A DNA stretch of 64,000 bases from a bacterium. GTDB lineage: Bacteria > Planctomycetota > Planctomycetia > Pirellulales > Pirellulaceae. Position 1 is the stretch's first letter; each line of letters starts with the position of its first letter. The notes beneath the pieces are model-generated. The model made no database searches. It saw only the letters and a list, made by a program, of their open reading frames with translations, and was not told the origin of the DNA. Where the stretch lies: positions 62,001 to 126,000 of the forward strand of contig JAUIGN010000015.1 of the NCBI GenBank assembly GCA_030430075.1, in the 5' to 3' direction. The translations under genes were made by a program, and so were the position numbers. This document shows, one piece after another, positions 16,730-26,434 of this stretch.

Positions 16730-19700
16730 ATGGCAGCCCACACTTTTCATCCGCTGATTCAAGCGTGGTTTTCCGGGCGTTTTGACGCGCCGACAGAGCC
16801 GCAGAAGCTCGGCTGGCCTCATATCGCGGCCGGCCACCACACCCTGATTGCAGCGCCGACCGGCTCGGGAAAGACCCTGGCAGCGTTTCTGGTCTGCATT
16901 GACCGACTGTGGCGCGACAGTCTGGCCGGCCAACTTGCCGACGGGGTGCAGGTCCTTTATCTGTCGCCACTCAAAGCGCTGGGCAACGACATTCAACGGA
17001 ACTTGCAGGCGCCGCTGGCCGAGATTTCCGCGTTGGCCGCCGCGGCTGGTCAGGAAGTGCCTTCCATTCGGACCGCGGTTCGCTCGGGGGACACGCCGCC
17101 TGCGGCACGGCAAGCGATGGTGCGGAAGCCGCCCCACATCCTGGTCACCACCCCCGAGTCGCTGTACTTGCTGCTGACGTCGAGCCGCAGCCGGGAGATG
17201 TTGCGGACGGTCAAGACGGTGATCGTCGACGAAATCCACGCCTTGGCCCGCGACAAGCGGGGATCGCATTTGGCGTTATCGTTAGAGCGACTGGCGTGCC
17301 TGACCGCTGACCGTCCGGTGCGCATCGGGCTTTCGGCGACCCAACGGCCGATCGAGCAGATCGCCCGCTTTCTGGTCGGTTCGGATTGCCGGCGGGTGCA
17401 CCTGATCGGCGGCAAGGCGCCTGTCACGCCGGCCGTTGACCAGCCGCAAGACCTGGCACACAGCACGCACTCGGATTCCAGTGACGTCTTCGTGATCGAC
17501 AGCGGCCACATCCGGCAGCTCGACTTGAAAGTCGAGCTGCCGCCCAGCGAGCTGTCCGCGGTCTGTTCGCACGAGCAGTGGGACGAGGCCTACGCGCGGC
17601 TGGTGGAACTGATTCAAGAACATCGGAGCACGCTGATCTTCGTGAATACGCGACGATTGGCGGAGCGCGTCGCGCATCGCTTGCGCGACCTGTTGGGCCA
17701 GGATGCGGTTGCCGGCCACCACGGCAGCCTTTCGCGCGAACGGAGGCTCGACGCGGAGCAGCGGCTCAAGAATGGCGAACTGAAGGCGATCGTGGCGACG
17801 GCTTCCCTGGAGATGGGAATCGACATCGGCTTCATCGACCTGGTATGCCAGGTCGGCTCTCCGCGTTCCATTGCCACAGCGCTGCAACGGGTGGGCCGAT
17901 CGGGCCATTCGCTGGGCCTCGTACCCAAGGGACGGATGTTTCCCCTGACGCGCGACGAGTTGCTGGAATCGATGGCGGTGGTGCGAGCCGTGCGCCGTGG
18001 CGTGCTGGACCAGATCGAAATCCCGGTCGCCCCGTTGGATATTCTGGCACAACAGATGATCGCCAGCGTGGCGGCCGAGCCGCTCAGCGAGGCTGCGCTC
18101 TTGGAGATGGTTCGCCGAGCCTGGCCGTATCGAGATCTCACGGCTGCACAGTTCGACGGCGTGCTGACGCTGGTCAGCGAGGGCCTGACCGCCAACAACC
18201 GCAGCGGCGCCTACCTGCACCGTGACCGTGTGAACCGGCGGCTGCGACCTCGCCGCGCAGCGCGGCTGGCCGCGATCACGTCGGGTGGAGCCATTCCGGA
18301 AGCAGCCGAGTACCGGGTGATCGCGCAGCCGGATGACACGTTCGTCGGCCGGTTGGACGAAGACTTCGCCATTGAGAGCATGGCTGGTGATGTGTTCCTG
18401 TTGGGCAACAGCTCCTGGCGCGTGCAATGGGTGCGTGCTGGCGAGGTGGTGGTCAAGGATGCGAAAGGGGCCCCGCCCAGCGTCCCGTTCTGGTTCGGCG
18501 AAGCCCCGGGACGCACGGTCGAACTTTCCGAGGAGGTATCTCGGCTGCGAGCGGACATCGCCGCCGGGTTGGATGGGTGGCCGCAGTCGGACGCGGACAT
18601 GGCCGCACCGCTCCCGGACTCGCTGACCTGGCTGGTCAAGGAATGTGGAGAGAATGCCGACGCTGCCGGCCAGGCGGTCGCCTACGTCAGGGCGCAGATT
18701 GCAGCCGTCGGTGTGGTTCCCACACAAGAGGAAATCGTCTTTGAACGGTTCTTTGACGAGTCGGGAGGGATGCAGGTCGTGATCCATGCCCCCTTGGGCG
18801 CGCGGATCAACCGGGCCTGGGGCCTGGCGATGCGGAAGCGTTTTTGCCGCAGCTTCGATTTCGAACTGCAGGCTGCGGCCACCGACAACGGCATCCTGCT
18901 CTCGATCGGCCCGCAACACAGTTTTCCGCTCGAATCGCTGTTCAAGATGCTCGGCCCGCACAACGGGGAGGACTTGCTGCGGCAAGCGGTCTTGGCGGCA
19001 CCCATGTTTCAGGTACGGTGGCGGTGGAACGTCACGCGGGCGTTGGCCGTTCTCCGCTACCAGGCCGGCAAAAAGGTGCCACCCCACCTGCAGCGGTTTC
19101 GTTCGGATGATCTCTTGGCCGCTGCATTTCCGGAGACCGTGGGCTGCCTCGAGAATCACCATGGCGACGTCCCGATCCCTGCACATCCCATGGTGCAGCA
19201 GACGATGCACGACTGCTTGACCGAAGCGATGGATGTCGAGCGGTGGATCGACGTTCTCCGTCGCGTCCAGGCAGGCCACGTCCGGTTGGTTGCTCGGGAC
19301 ACCCGTGAGCCTTCACCGTTCTCCTATGAATTGTTGAATGCCAATCCGTATGCGTTTCTGGATGACGCGCCGCTGGAGGAACGGCGTACGCGGGCGGTCA
19401 CCAATCGCCACGTGATTCGGGCGGAAGACGTCCGCGACCTCGCTCGGCTTGATCCGGCCGCCATCGAAGCGGTGCGTGAAGAGGCCTGGCCGCTGGTCCG
19501 CGATGAAGACGAGCTGCACGATGCGCTCTGTACGCTAACCCTGCTGGGCGAGCACGAGGGAACTCAGCACGGATGGCAAGCCTGGTTTGCGTCGCTGGTC
19601 GCGGCGGGCCGGGCGACCACCTTGCGGGCGGCCGAGCGGCAGTTCTGGGTGGCGGCGGAAGGGTTGATGGCGGCTCGTTCGCTGTTGCCCGACGCCACGG

Positions 19701-21325
19701 CGTCCCCCGCCTTGCGGCTACCACCCGAATTGGCCGCAGGCGTACCGCGCGATCAGGCACTGGCAGAGCTGCTGCGCGGCCGGTTGCAGGTTTGCGGACC
19801 GGTCACGGCGGAGGCGTTGGCGAGCGGTTTCGGAATTCCCGAGACGCAGATTCACGCCGCGTTGGAGGCATTGGAAGGTCGCGGTGTGATTTTGCGGGGC
19901 CACTTCGAAGTGGCAGAGACAGGTACCGCGGCCCCCGGGGAAGGCGCCCCATCGGCGCATGGCCGGGGCGCTGCGCCGCCCGTCGACATGCCCATTCAAT
20001 GGTGCGACCGCCGCCTCTTGGCACGCATTCATCGCCGCACGATGGACGGGCTCCGCCGTCGGATTGAGCCGGTCTCACCGGAGACCTTTGTGCGTTTCCT
20101 GGCCTGCCACCAGCGGCTGACGCGAGATCGCCAGTGGGCGGGTCAAGTGGGCGTTCGTGAAGCGATCAGCCAGTTGCAAGGCTTCGACTTGCCCGCCGGG
20201 CTGTGGGAGTCGGTGCTGGCGGCGCGAGTCGATGCCTATGACCCGCAATGGACGGACCAGCTCTTTCTTTCCGGGGAGGTCGCCTGGGGGCGGCTGCGCG
20301 TACCGGCTCGAGACGACAAGATGTCGAACAAGACCAGGGCCGCGATCAACCGAGCGATGCCGATCTCGCTGATTCTCCGCAGTGAGTTGTGTTGGCTGGT
20401 TCCACGCGCTGCGGAGGACGCCGGCCCGCGGTCGTCTCCGGCGCATCTCAGCGCAAGGTCTCAGCGCGTGTTTGCGGCCCTGGAAGCTCGAGGGGCCCTG
20501 TTCTTTCGCGAGCTGGCAGCGGTGGCCGAGCTGCTTCCCACCGAGCTGGAAGAGGCGCTGCGAGAACTGGCCGCGGCGGGAGTCGTCACGTCCGACGCGT
20601 TTGCCCCGATTCGCGGGATGACGGCCGGACGCGCCGGCGGACGCGGGACGTCAGCCCGTCGACGAGCAGGCAGGCGCGGCAACGGCCAAGCGGCAGCCAG
20701 TGGCATTGATGCGCCCAACGGTCGCTGGTCCTTGTTCCCGGGCCACCTGGGACCTCTGCCCGATGAGGAACAACGGCTGGAACGCTGGTGTCGACTGCTG
20801 GTGCATCGCTACGGCGTGATGTTCCGCGACCTGCTGGCCCGTGAATCGGCGGCCCCCTCCTGGAAAGAATTGGTTCGCGTCTTTCGTCAACTCGAGTTGC
20901 GGGGCGAGGTCCGCGGCGGCCGGTTCGTCCTGGGCGTGGGAGGCGAGCAGTTTGCCAGCGAAGCGGTCATCGAGCCTCTCCGGGAACTGCGTGATGCACC
21001 TCGTGAGGAATCCTGGCAGTTGATCTCCGCGGCAGACCCGCTCAACCTGAGCGGCATCGTGACGGACGGCCCGCGGGTCCCCGCCATGCACAAAAACGCG
21101 CTCGTTTTGCGGGATGGGACCTGTGTCGCCGTCAAGCGGGCCGAGCAGATCGAGTTCCTGGTGGACCTGCCGCTGGACATGCAGGTCGCCATGCGCCGTG
21201 CGCTGCAGACCGGTCGCATGGAACCCGCCTCACACATCCGGCCGGCATGGACGGCGCGCGACTCGCAGCCGGCATCGCCGCCCCGTGAACTTTCTTCAGC
21301 GCCATCCCGAACCATGAGGTACTGA
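16730..21325 (+). CDS. lhr: Lhr-family DEAD/DEAH-box helicase (long form)
   Basis: The 1531-residue product is close to the length of long Lhr helicases, superfamily 2 3'-5' helicases linked to DNA repair. The Walker A motif APTGSGKT contains Lys48. Motif II is DEIH with Asp167, motif III is LSATQRP, and motif VI is QRVGRSGHS. The Lhr-specific winged-helix and beta-barrel core follows, then the long C-terminal extension, including a low-complexity Arg/Gly/Ala linker (TAGRAGGRGTSARRRAG). ATG at 16730 is chosen; an upstream in-frame ATG at 16691 would add 13 residues. The stop lies 2 bases before putA, so the two genes are probably cotranscribed. Confidence 0.93.
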   Translation: MAAHTFHPLIQAWFSGRFDAPTEPQKLGWPHIAAGHHTLIAAPTGSGKTLAAFLVCIDRLWRDSLAGQLADGVQVLYLSPLKALGNDIQRNLQAPLAEISALAAAAGQEVPSIRTAVRSGDTPPAARQAMVRKPPHILVTTPESLYLLLTSSRSREMLRTVKTVIVDEIHALARDKRGSHLALSLERLACLTADRPVRIGLSATQRPIEQIARFLVGSDCRRVHLIGGKAPVTPAVDQPQDLAHSTHSDSSDVFVIDSGHIRQLDLKVELPPSELSAVCSHEQWDEAYARLVELIQEHRSTLIFVNTRRLAERVAHRLRDLLGQDAVAGHHGSLSRERRLDAEQRLKNGELKAIVATASLEMGIDIGFIDLVCQVGSPRSIATALQRVGRSGHSLGLVPKGRMFPLTRDELLESMAVVRAVRRGVLDQIEIPVAPLDILAQQMIASVAAEPLSEAALLEMVRRAWPYRDLTAAQFDGVLTLVSEGLTANNRSGAYLHRDRVNRRLRPRRAARLAAITSGGAIPEAAEYRVIAQPDDTFVGRLDEDFAIESMAGDVFLLGNSSWRVQWVRAGEVVVKDAKGAPPSVPFWFGEAPGRTVELSEEVSRLRADIAAGLDGWPQSDADMAAPLPDSLTWLVKECGENADAAGQAVAYVRAQIAAVGVVPTQEEIVFERFFDESGGMQVVIHAPLGARINRAWGLAMRKRFCRSFDFELQAAATDNGILLSIGPQHSFPLESLFKMLGPHNGEDLLRQAVLAAPMFQVRWRWNVTRALAVLRYQAGKKVPPHLQRFRSDDLLAAAFPETVGCLENHHGDVPIPAHPMVQQTMHDCLTEAMDVERWIDVLRRVQAGHVRLVARDTREPSPFSYELLNANPYAFLDDAPLEERRTRAVTNRHVIRAEDVRDLARLDPAAIEAVREEAWPLVRDEDELHDALCTLTLLGEHEGTQHGWQAWFASLVAAGRATTLRAAERQFWVAAEGLMAARSLLPDATASPALRLPPELAAGVPRDQALAELLRGRLQVCGPVTAEALASGFGIPETQIHAALEALEGRGVILRGHFEVAETGTAAPGEGAPSAHGRGAAPPVDMPIQWCDRRLLARIHRRTMDGLRRRIEPVSPETFVRFLACHQRLTRDRQWAGQVGVREAISQLQGFDLPAGLWESVLAARVDAYDPQWTDQLFLSGEVAWGRLRVPARDDKMSNKTRAAINRAMPISLILRSELCWLVPRAAEDAGPRSSPAHLSARSQRVFAALEARGALFFRELAAVAELLPTELEEALRELAAAGVVTSDAFAPIRGMTAGRAGGRGTSARRRAGRRGNGQAAASGIDAPNGRWSLFPGHLGPLPDEEQRLERWCRLLVHRYGVMFRDLLARESAAPSWKELVRVFRQLELRGEVRGGRFVLGVGGEQFASEAVIEPLRELRDAPREESWQLISAADPLNLSGIVTDGPRVPAMHKNALVLRDGTCVAVKRAEQIEFLVDLPLDMQVAMRRALQTGRMEPASHIRPAWTARDSQPASPPRELSSAPSRTMRY

Positions 21326-21327
21326 CG

Positions 21328-24300
21328 ATGTTCAGCGACTGGCAGGGCACGGAGGATCTGCCCGCAGACGTGCTCCGGGCGGTGGAATCCCGCACGCTCG
21401 AGGTCGGTCGGTACATCTTCGAGCATTTGTCCCAGCAGCGGCCTTCCTTTCTTCAGCGGCGCTGGTGGGACGACCGCGTCATGGACCTGGCGATGCGGGA
21501 CGAGCGGGTCAAGGTGCAGCTCTTTCGCTTTGTCGATGTGCTCCCCATGCTGACCACCAGCACCGCCGTGGTCGGGCATTTGAACGAATACCTGGCCGAT
21601 GTCCGCGACCAACTGCCGCGACCTCTCAGCGTCGCGCTGGGGATTTCCCGCCGCGCCTCGTTGACCCGCGATGCCGTCGCCCAGGCGGCCCGGTTGAGCG
21701 CAATGGACCTGGCGCGACGGTTCATCGCCGGCACGAATACGGACGAGGTGGTCGACGCGGCGCAACGGGAGAGAAAACTCAATCGCGGTTTTACGCTCGA
21801 CATTCTCGGCGAGGCGGTCATCAGCGATCTGGAAGCCGACCGCTTCTGCCAGGCCTATACCGATCTGATTGAATCGATCGCACCGCGGGTCAATCGCTGG
21901 GAGCAAAACGGCCACATCGACCGCGGCGTGCTGGGGCCGCTGCCACGGATGAACTTGTCGATCAAGTTGTCCGCGCTCGATGCCCGGTTTGACGCCATCG
22001 ACCCGGACGGGACGTTGGAACGTGTCGGCCCGAAGCTCCGCGCCCTGCTTCGTGTCGCCCGCGCACATGGAGCTTTTGTCAACGTCGACATGGAATCGTA
22101 TGACAAGAAGGATCTGACACTGTGGATCTTTCAGCAGATCCTGGCGGAAGACGAGTTTCGCGATGTCGGCGATATTGGAATCGTCATCCAATGCTACCTG
22201 CGTGACGCCGGGCGCGACCTGGTCAACCTGGTCCAATGGGCACGGCAGCGCGGCAAGCCGATCTGGGTTCGCCTGGTGAAGGGGGCTTACTGGGACTATG
22301 AGACGATCCATGCTGCTGCCGAAGGCTGGCCGGTTCCCGTCTTTCAGCAGAAATGGCAATCGGATGCTTGCTTCGAGCGGGCGACGCGGTTCGTGATGCA
22401 GCATATCGATCATCTGAGACCGGCGCTGGGGACGCACAACATTCGTTCCATGGCACATGGGATCGCGGTCGCGGAACAATTGGGCCTCCCGCAAAACGCC
22501 TTCGAGATGCAGATGCTGTACGGCATGGCGGATGCGGAGAAACGAGTCCTCGTCGACCTGGGACACCGGGTACGGGTTTACATGCCTTATGGGGAACTCA
22601 TTCCCGGCATGGCCTACCTGGTGCGACGATTGCTGGAGAACACGTCGAATGATTCGTTCCTCCGCGCCGGCGCGTCCGATGCGGCCTCGATCGAACGGCT
22701 GCTGATCAGTCCGCTGACGTTGGGAAAACAAGCGGCCCGAGTTGCCGCCAACGAGGAAACCATGACGCCACCCGCTGCTTCCAGTCCGCTGGCCGCCACG
22801 TTTCAAAACGAACCGCTGATCGATTTCTCGCAGAGTGCCAACCGGCGTGCCATGCAGAAGGCCTTGGACGACGTCAGGGGGCAACTGGGACTGGAGATCG
22901 GGCCCGTCATCGGTGGCGCCGCCGTCACGACCGACCAGTTGGAAGAATCTCGCGATCCATCGTCCACACCGCGCATCGTAGCCAGGGTGGCGGTCGCCGA
23001 CGTATCGCACGTCGCGGATGCGGTCGCCGCGGCGCGCGACGCGGCTCCCGCCTGGCGCGATCTGGGGGCGGTTGAGCGAGCTCGCTTGCTGCGTGCCGCG
23101 GCGGAACGGATGCGGCAGCGGCTGTTCGAGCTTTCGGCCTGGGAAGTTTTCGAATGCGGAAAGGGCTGGCGGGAAGCGACGGCGGACGTCTGCGAGGCGA
23201 TCGATTTCCTGGAATACTATGCGGCCGGTGCGATTGGCCTGGAGCGGGAAGCGGGAGCGGATGTGCCGGGCGAAGAAAACCGCTTCGAGTATCGGCCGCG
23301 AGGCGTTGCCGGAGTCATCGCTCCCTGGAATTTTCCCTTGGCGATCGTCTGCGGCATGACGTCCGCTGCGCTGGCGACCGGGAATACGGTGGTCATGAAA
23401 CCGGCCGAACAGTCGCCCCTGGTGGCCTCCAAACTGATGGAGGTAATGCAGGAAGCGGGCCTGCCGCCCGGCGTGTTGAACTATGTGCCGGGACGTGGCG
23501 AGGTCGCCGGTGCGGCGCTGGTCGATCATCCGGACGTGGCGCTGATTGCGTTCACCGGTTCACGCGAGGTCGGCTTGCGAATCAACGAACGGGCGGCTCA
23601 CGTTTCGGCCGGCGGAATGGGGATGGTCAAACGGGTCATCGCAGAGATGGGAGGAAAGAACGCGATCATCGTCGACGACGACGCCGATTTGGACGAAGCC
23701 GTGCTGGGGGTCGTCCGCAGCGCGTTCGGGTTCCAGGGACAGAAGTGCTCGGCCTGCAGCCGGGCGGTGGTACTGGACGCCGTCCACGATGCGTTTGTCG
23801 AACGCCTGGTGGAGGCGGCCAGGAGTCTGCAAGTCGGCGTCGCCGAATCCCCGGCGACCGACGTGGGACCGGTGATTGATCAAGCCTCGCTGGAAAAAAT
23901 TCAGATGTACATCGAGCTGGGTCGCCGCGAGGGGCGCCAAGTGTTGGCGGTCGATGTCCCGCCCGCCCTCGAGGTCCAGGGCCATTTTGTCGGTCCGCAC
24001 ATTTTCGCAGACGTCGCCGCCACCGCGAGGCTCGCCCAGGAGGAAGTTTTCGGACCGGTGCTGAGCGTCATTCGTGTGGCCGATCTTGATGAGGCGATCC
24101 GGGTCGCCAACGGCACCGAGTTTGCGCTCACCGGCGGAATCTTCTCCCGCAGTCCGGCCGCCATCGAGCGGGTCAAACGGGAACTGCAGGTGGGCAATCT
24201 GTATATCAACCGTACAATTACGGGTGCCATCGTGGGACGGCAGCCGTTCGGCGGCTTCAAGATGTCGGGAATCGGCAGCAAGGCGGGCGGGCCCGACTAC

Positions 24301-24378
24301 TTGCTGCAGTTCGTCGTCCCCCGGACCATTACCGAAAATACGATGCGTCGCGGCTTTGCTCCAACCGGTGAGGACTGA
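21328..24378 (+). CDS. putA: Bifunctional proline dehydrogenase / glutamate-semialdehyde dehydrogenase
   Basis: The 1016-residue product fuses both steps of proline catabolism to glutamate. The N-terminal half (about 70-460) is the FAD proline dehydrogenase barrel: KLSALDARFD, WVRLVKGAYWDYE and GTHNIRS are diagnostic. The C-terminal half (about 500-1000) is an aldehyde dehydrogenase with Glu773 in EMGGKNA and catalytic Cys807 in QKCSACSRAVV. It lacks the N-terminal DNA-binding domain of trifunctional PutA, so it is the minimal form and not a self-repressor. The 2-base gap after lhr implies translational coupling, an odd partnership. The shared membrane quinone would accept the electrons. Confidence 0.95.
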   Translation: MFSDWQGTEDLPADVLRAVESRTLEVGRYIFEHLSQQRPSFLQRRWWDDRVMDLAMRDERVKVQLFRFVDVLPMLTTSTAVVGHLNEYLADVRDQLPRPLSVALGISRRASLTRDAVAQAARLSAMDLARRFIAGTNTDEVVDAAQRERKLNRGFTLDILGEAVISDLEADRFCQAYTDLIESIAPRVNRWEQNGHIDRGVLGPLPRMNLSIKLSALDARFDAIDPDGTLERVGPKLRALLRVARAHGAFVNVDMESYDKKDLTLWIFQQILAEDEFRDVGDIGIVIQCYLRDAGRDLVNLVQWARQRGKPIWVRLVKGAYWDYETIHAAAEGWPVPVFQQKWQSDACFERATRFVMQHIDHLRPALGTHNIRSMAHGIAVAEQLGLPQNAFEMQMLYGMADAEKRVLVDLGHRVRVYMPYGELIPGMAYLVRRLLENTSNDSFLRAGASDAASIERLLISPLTLGKQAARVAANEETMTPPAASSPLAATFQNEPLIDFSQSANRRAMQKALDDVRGQLGLEIGPVIGGAAVTTDQLEESRDPSSTPRIVARVAVADVSHVADAVAAARDAAPAWRDLGAVERARLLRAAAERMRQRLFELSAWEVFECGKGWREATADVCEAIDFLEYYAAGAIGLEREAGADVPGEENRFEYRPRGVAGVIAPWNFPLAIVCGMTSAALATGNTVVMKPAEQSPLVASKLMEVMQEAGLPPGVLNYVPGRGEVAGAALVDHPDVALIAFTGSREVGLRINERAAHVSAGGMGMVKRVIAEMGGKNAIIVDDDADLDEAVLGVVRSAFGFQGQKCSACSRAVVLDAVHDAFVERLVEAARSLQVGVAESPATDVGPVIDQASLEKIQMYIELGRREGRQVLAVDVPPALEVQGHFVGPHIFADVAATARLAQEEVFGPVLSVIRVADLDEAIRVANGTEFALTGGIFSRSPAAIERVKRELQVGNLYINRTITGAIVGRQPFGGFKMSGIGSKAGGPDYLLQFVVPRTITENTMRRGFAPTGED

Positions 24379-24515
24379 GTTGGCCGGCGGTTCGACACCT
24401 CGTTCCTGAAGCGGCACGCCCGTCCACCGATCGCCGCCGGATTGCAATTCGCTGCCGGACCGGCCGCGGGCCGCGCGGGCACCGACCGCCCCCTACCCTG
24501 GAGGATTTACCAACC

Positions 24516-24920
24516 ATGTCGGAAGTCGCTGAACCCTATGATCCCAGGTACTTGGAGGGGATTCGCTTCTTTAACGAGTGTGAGTTTTTTGAAGCGCATG
24601 AAGTCTGGGAGGACCTCTGGCAGGATTATTCCGGGCCGGCACGCCGGTTTTACCAGGGGCTGATTCAGACTGCCGTCTGCCTGCATCACTTCGGCAATGG
24701 AAATACGATCGGGGCGAAGAAGCTATACTATTCGTGCCGCAGCTACCTCGACGAATATCAACCGCACTACCTGGGTCTGAATTTGGAAAAGCTGCTTTCT
24801 GAATTGGAAACCTGCTGCGGGGAGATCTTGGCGAGCGAAGAAGAGCGTCCCCGCTGTGAAATCGTGGTCGATTTGATTCCCGAGATTCACCTTGAGGGCC
24901 AGCAGTCGGCTGAGCCGTGA
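24516..24920 (+). CDS. DUF309 family protein
   Basis: The 134-residue product matches DUF309, a small all-helical family of unknown function. The hallmark FNECEFFEAHEVWEDLW appears near residues 18-34, followed by RRFYQGLIQTAVCLHHF. Conserved His, Glu and Trp residues are intact, and the length is normal. TGGAGG lies about 11 bases before the ATG. It sits 137 bases after putA, in a same-strand run leading to the Lon-N protein and folE. No function should be inferred from this context. Confidence 0.88.
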   Translation: MSEVAEPYDPRYLEGIRFFNECEFFEAHEVWEDLWQDYSGPARRFYQGLIQTAVCLHHFGNGNTIGAKKLYYSCRSYLDEYQPHYLGLNLEKLLSELETCCGEILASEEERPRCEIVVDLIPEIHLEGQQSAEP

Positions 24921-24962
24921 GAATTTCCTGCCAGGCAAGAATCAACACGTAGGGCCGGTGAC

Positions 24963-25667
24963 ATGACGCACCACGAAGGACATGCTGACCTGCCGGCCGA
25001 TTTTTCTGGGCGCGTGCGCTTGTTTCCATTGCCCAATCTGGTCGTGTTCCCCCATGCCATCCAGCCGCTTCACATCTTTGAGCCCCGGTATGTCGAGATG
25101 CTGGAGGATGCACTGCGGGAGGACCAGCTCCTGGCCATGGCGCTGTTGAAGCCTGGGTGGGAGAGCTGCTACGAGGAACGGCCGGAAGTCTATCCAGCGA
25201 CGTGTGTCGGCAGAATCTTGGCAGAGGCCCAGTTAGCCGACGGTACCTACAACCTCGTACTCCAAGGTCTCTGCCGGGCGGCGATCGAGCATGAGTTGCC
25301 TGCCGAGCATGCCTATCGGATGGCCGACGTAACGGTCATCAACGAGCAACCGCCCGCCTCGGAAGCACAGCAGGATCGCCTGCGGCAAGCCTTGACGCAG
25401 CGGTTTCGCAGGCAAGTCCCTGAGTCCCTGGTGAGCCAGGAACACTTCTCCCTGATGTACGGCGCGGACGTGCCGGTCGGCGTCCTGACCGACGTGATCG
25501 CGTTTACCTTGGATCTGGCGACCCCGCTGAAACAAGACCTGCTCAGTGAGCCGAGCACGACGGAGCGGGCGCGCAAGTTGATCAGGATCCTGGATCGGGT
25601 GGCCGAATTGCGAGCTGACAAGGACGTCGCGGGGCCACCGTTTCCGCCCAAATTCAGCGACAACTGA
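24963..25667 (+). CDS. LON substrate-binding (N-terminal) domain protein
   Basis: The 234-residue product is a stand-alone Lon N-terminal substrate-binding domain, without the AAA or protease parts. VRLFPLPNLVVFPHAIQPLHIFEPRY at 18-43 is the family start, followed by GRILAEAQLADGTYNLVLQG. The C-terminal helical part (about 130-225) resembles the Lon helical bundle. Such proteins may present unfolded or specific substrates to proteases, but this is not established. It begins 42 bases after DUF309. Confidence 0.85.
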   Translation: MTHHEGHADLPADFSGRVRLFPLPNLVVFPHAIQPLHIFEPRYVEMLEDALREDQLLAMALLKPGWESCYEERPEVYPATCVGRILAEAQLADGTYNLVLQGLCRAAIEHELPAEHAYRMADVTVINEQPPASEAQQDRLRQALTQRFRRQVPESLVSQEHFSLMYGADVPVGVLTDVIAFTLDLATPLKQDLLSEPSTTERARKLIRILDRVAELRADKDVAGPPFPPKFSDN

Positions 25668-25791
25668 ACGTCCTTGACCACTTCGCTTGCCGCTTCTACA
25701 TTGAGTTCGTCGTACGCTGGACAGGCCGGCGCCGTCGAACGCCACGCGGGCGAATCGCTTGTCCTTTGCCTTGCGCTTCCAGGAGAATTTC

Positions 25792-26433
25792 ATGTCCGCG
25801 CCGGACCAAGGTCGCGAATCGGGTAGCCACGACGGAGAGAACGACGAGAGCCGTTCCGGCCAATCGGCCAATCCGGTCGACCACGCGCGCATCGAGGCGG
25901 CCGTGCGTGAAATCCTGGCGGCGGTCGGCGAGGACCCGGACCGTGAAGGGTTGCTGGAAACACCGGCGCGCGTGGCGCGGATGTATGCCGAATTGTTCAG
26001 CGGCCTGCATGATGATCCGCGAGCCCATCTGCAGAAGTTCTTTACCGAGGACTACGATGAAGTGGTCCTGGTCCGCGACATCAGCTTCAACAGCATGTGC
26101 GAACACCACCTGCTGCCGTTCATGGGCAAAACCCATATCGGCTACATCCCCAAGGGCAAGGTGATCGGGCTCAGCAAGCTGGGCCGCGTGGTGGAGAGCG
26201 TTTCGCGGCGACCGCAGGTGCAAGAACGCATGACGGAGGAGATCGCCAATCTGCTCGTCAGCGAACTGGATGCCAAGGGCGTGGCGGTCGTGGTCGAGGC
26301 AACCCACTCCTGCATGACCATGCGGGGCGTGCGAAAACCGGGCAGCCTCTGCGTGACGTCCGCCATGAAAGGTCTGTTTCGTTCGAATCAATCGTCACGC
26401 GCGGAGATCATGCAGTTGATCTATGGGAAGTGA
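25792..26433 (+). CDS. folE: GTP cyclohydrolase I
   Basis: The 213-residue enzyme converts GTP to dihydroneopterin triphosphate, the first step of folate (and pterin) synthesis. Zinc ligands are visible: Cys103 and His106 in SMCEHHLLPF, and Cys174 in HSCMTMRG. GLSKLGRVVESVSRRPQVQERM is the GTP-binding stretch. AGGAG at 25781-25785 lies 6 bases before the ATG at 25792, so the upstream in-frame start at 25759 is rejected. The first 35 residues are a hydrophilic, poorly conserved leader. The next gene starts one base after the stop, implying cotranscription. Confidence 0.95.
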   Translation: MSAPDQGRESGSHDGENDESRSGQSANPVDHARIEAAVREILAAVGEDPDREGLLETPARVARMYAELFSGLHDDPRAHLQKFFTEDYDEVVLVRDISFNSMCEHHLLPFMGKTHIGYIPKGKVIGLSKLGRVVESVSRRPQVQERMTEEIANLLVSELDAKGVAVVVEATHSCMTMRGVRKPGSLCVTSAMKGLFRSNQSSRAEIMQLIYGK

Positions 26434-26434
26434 C

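Noticed and set aside
17282..19279. 665-codon minus-strand frame inside lhr
   Set aside because: It is a shadow of the helicase; the composition is atypical and no family is visible.
20887..23529. Long open frame on the minus strand (880 codons) opposite lhr and putA
   Set aside because: It is antisense to two well-supported genes, has Arg/Gly/His-rich non-protein-like composition, and no start context. GC-rich third positions produce such shadows.
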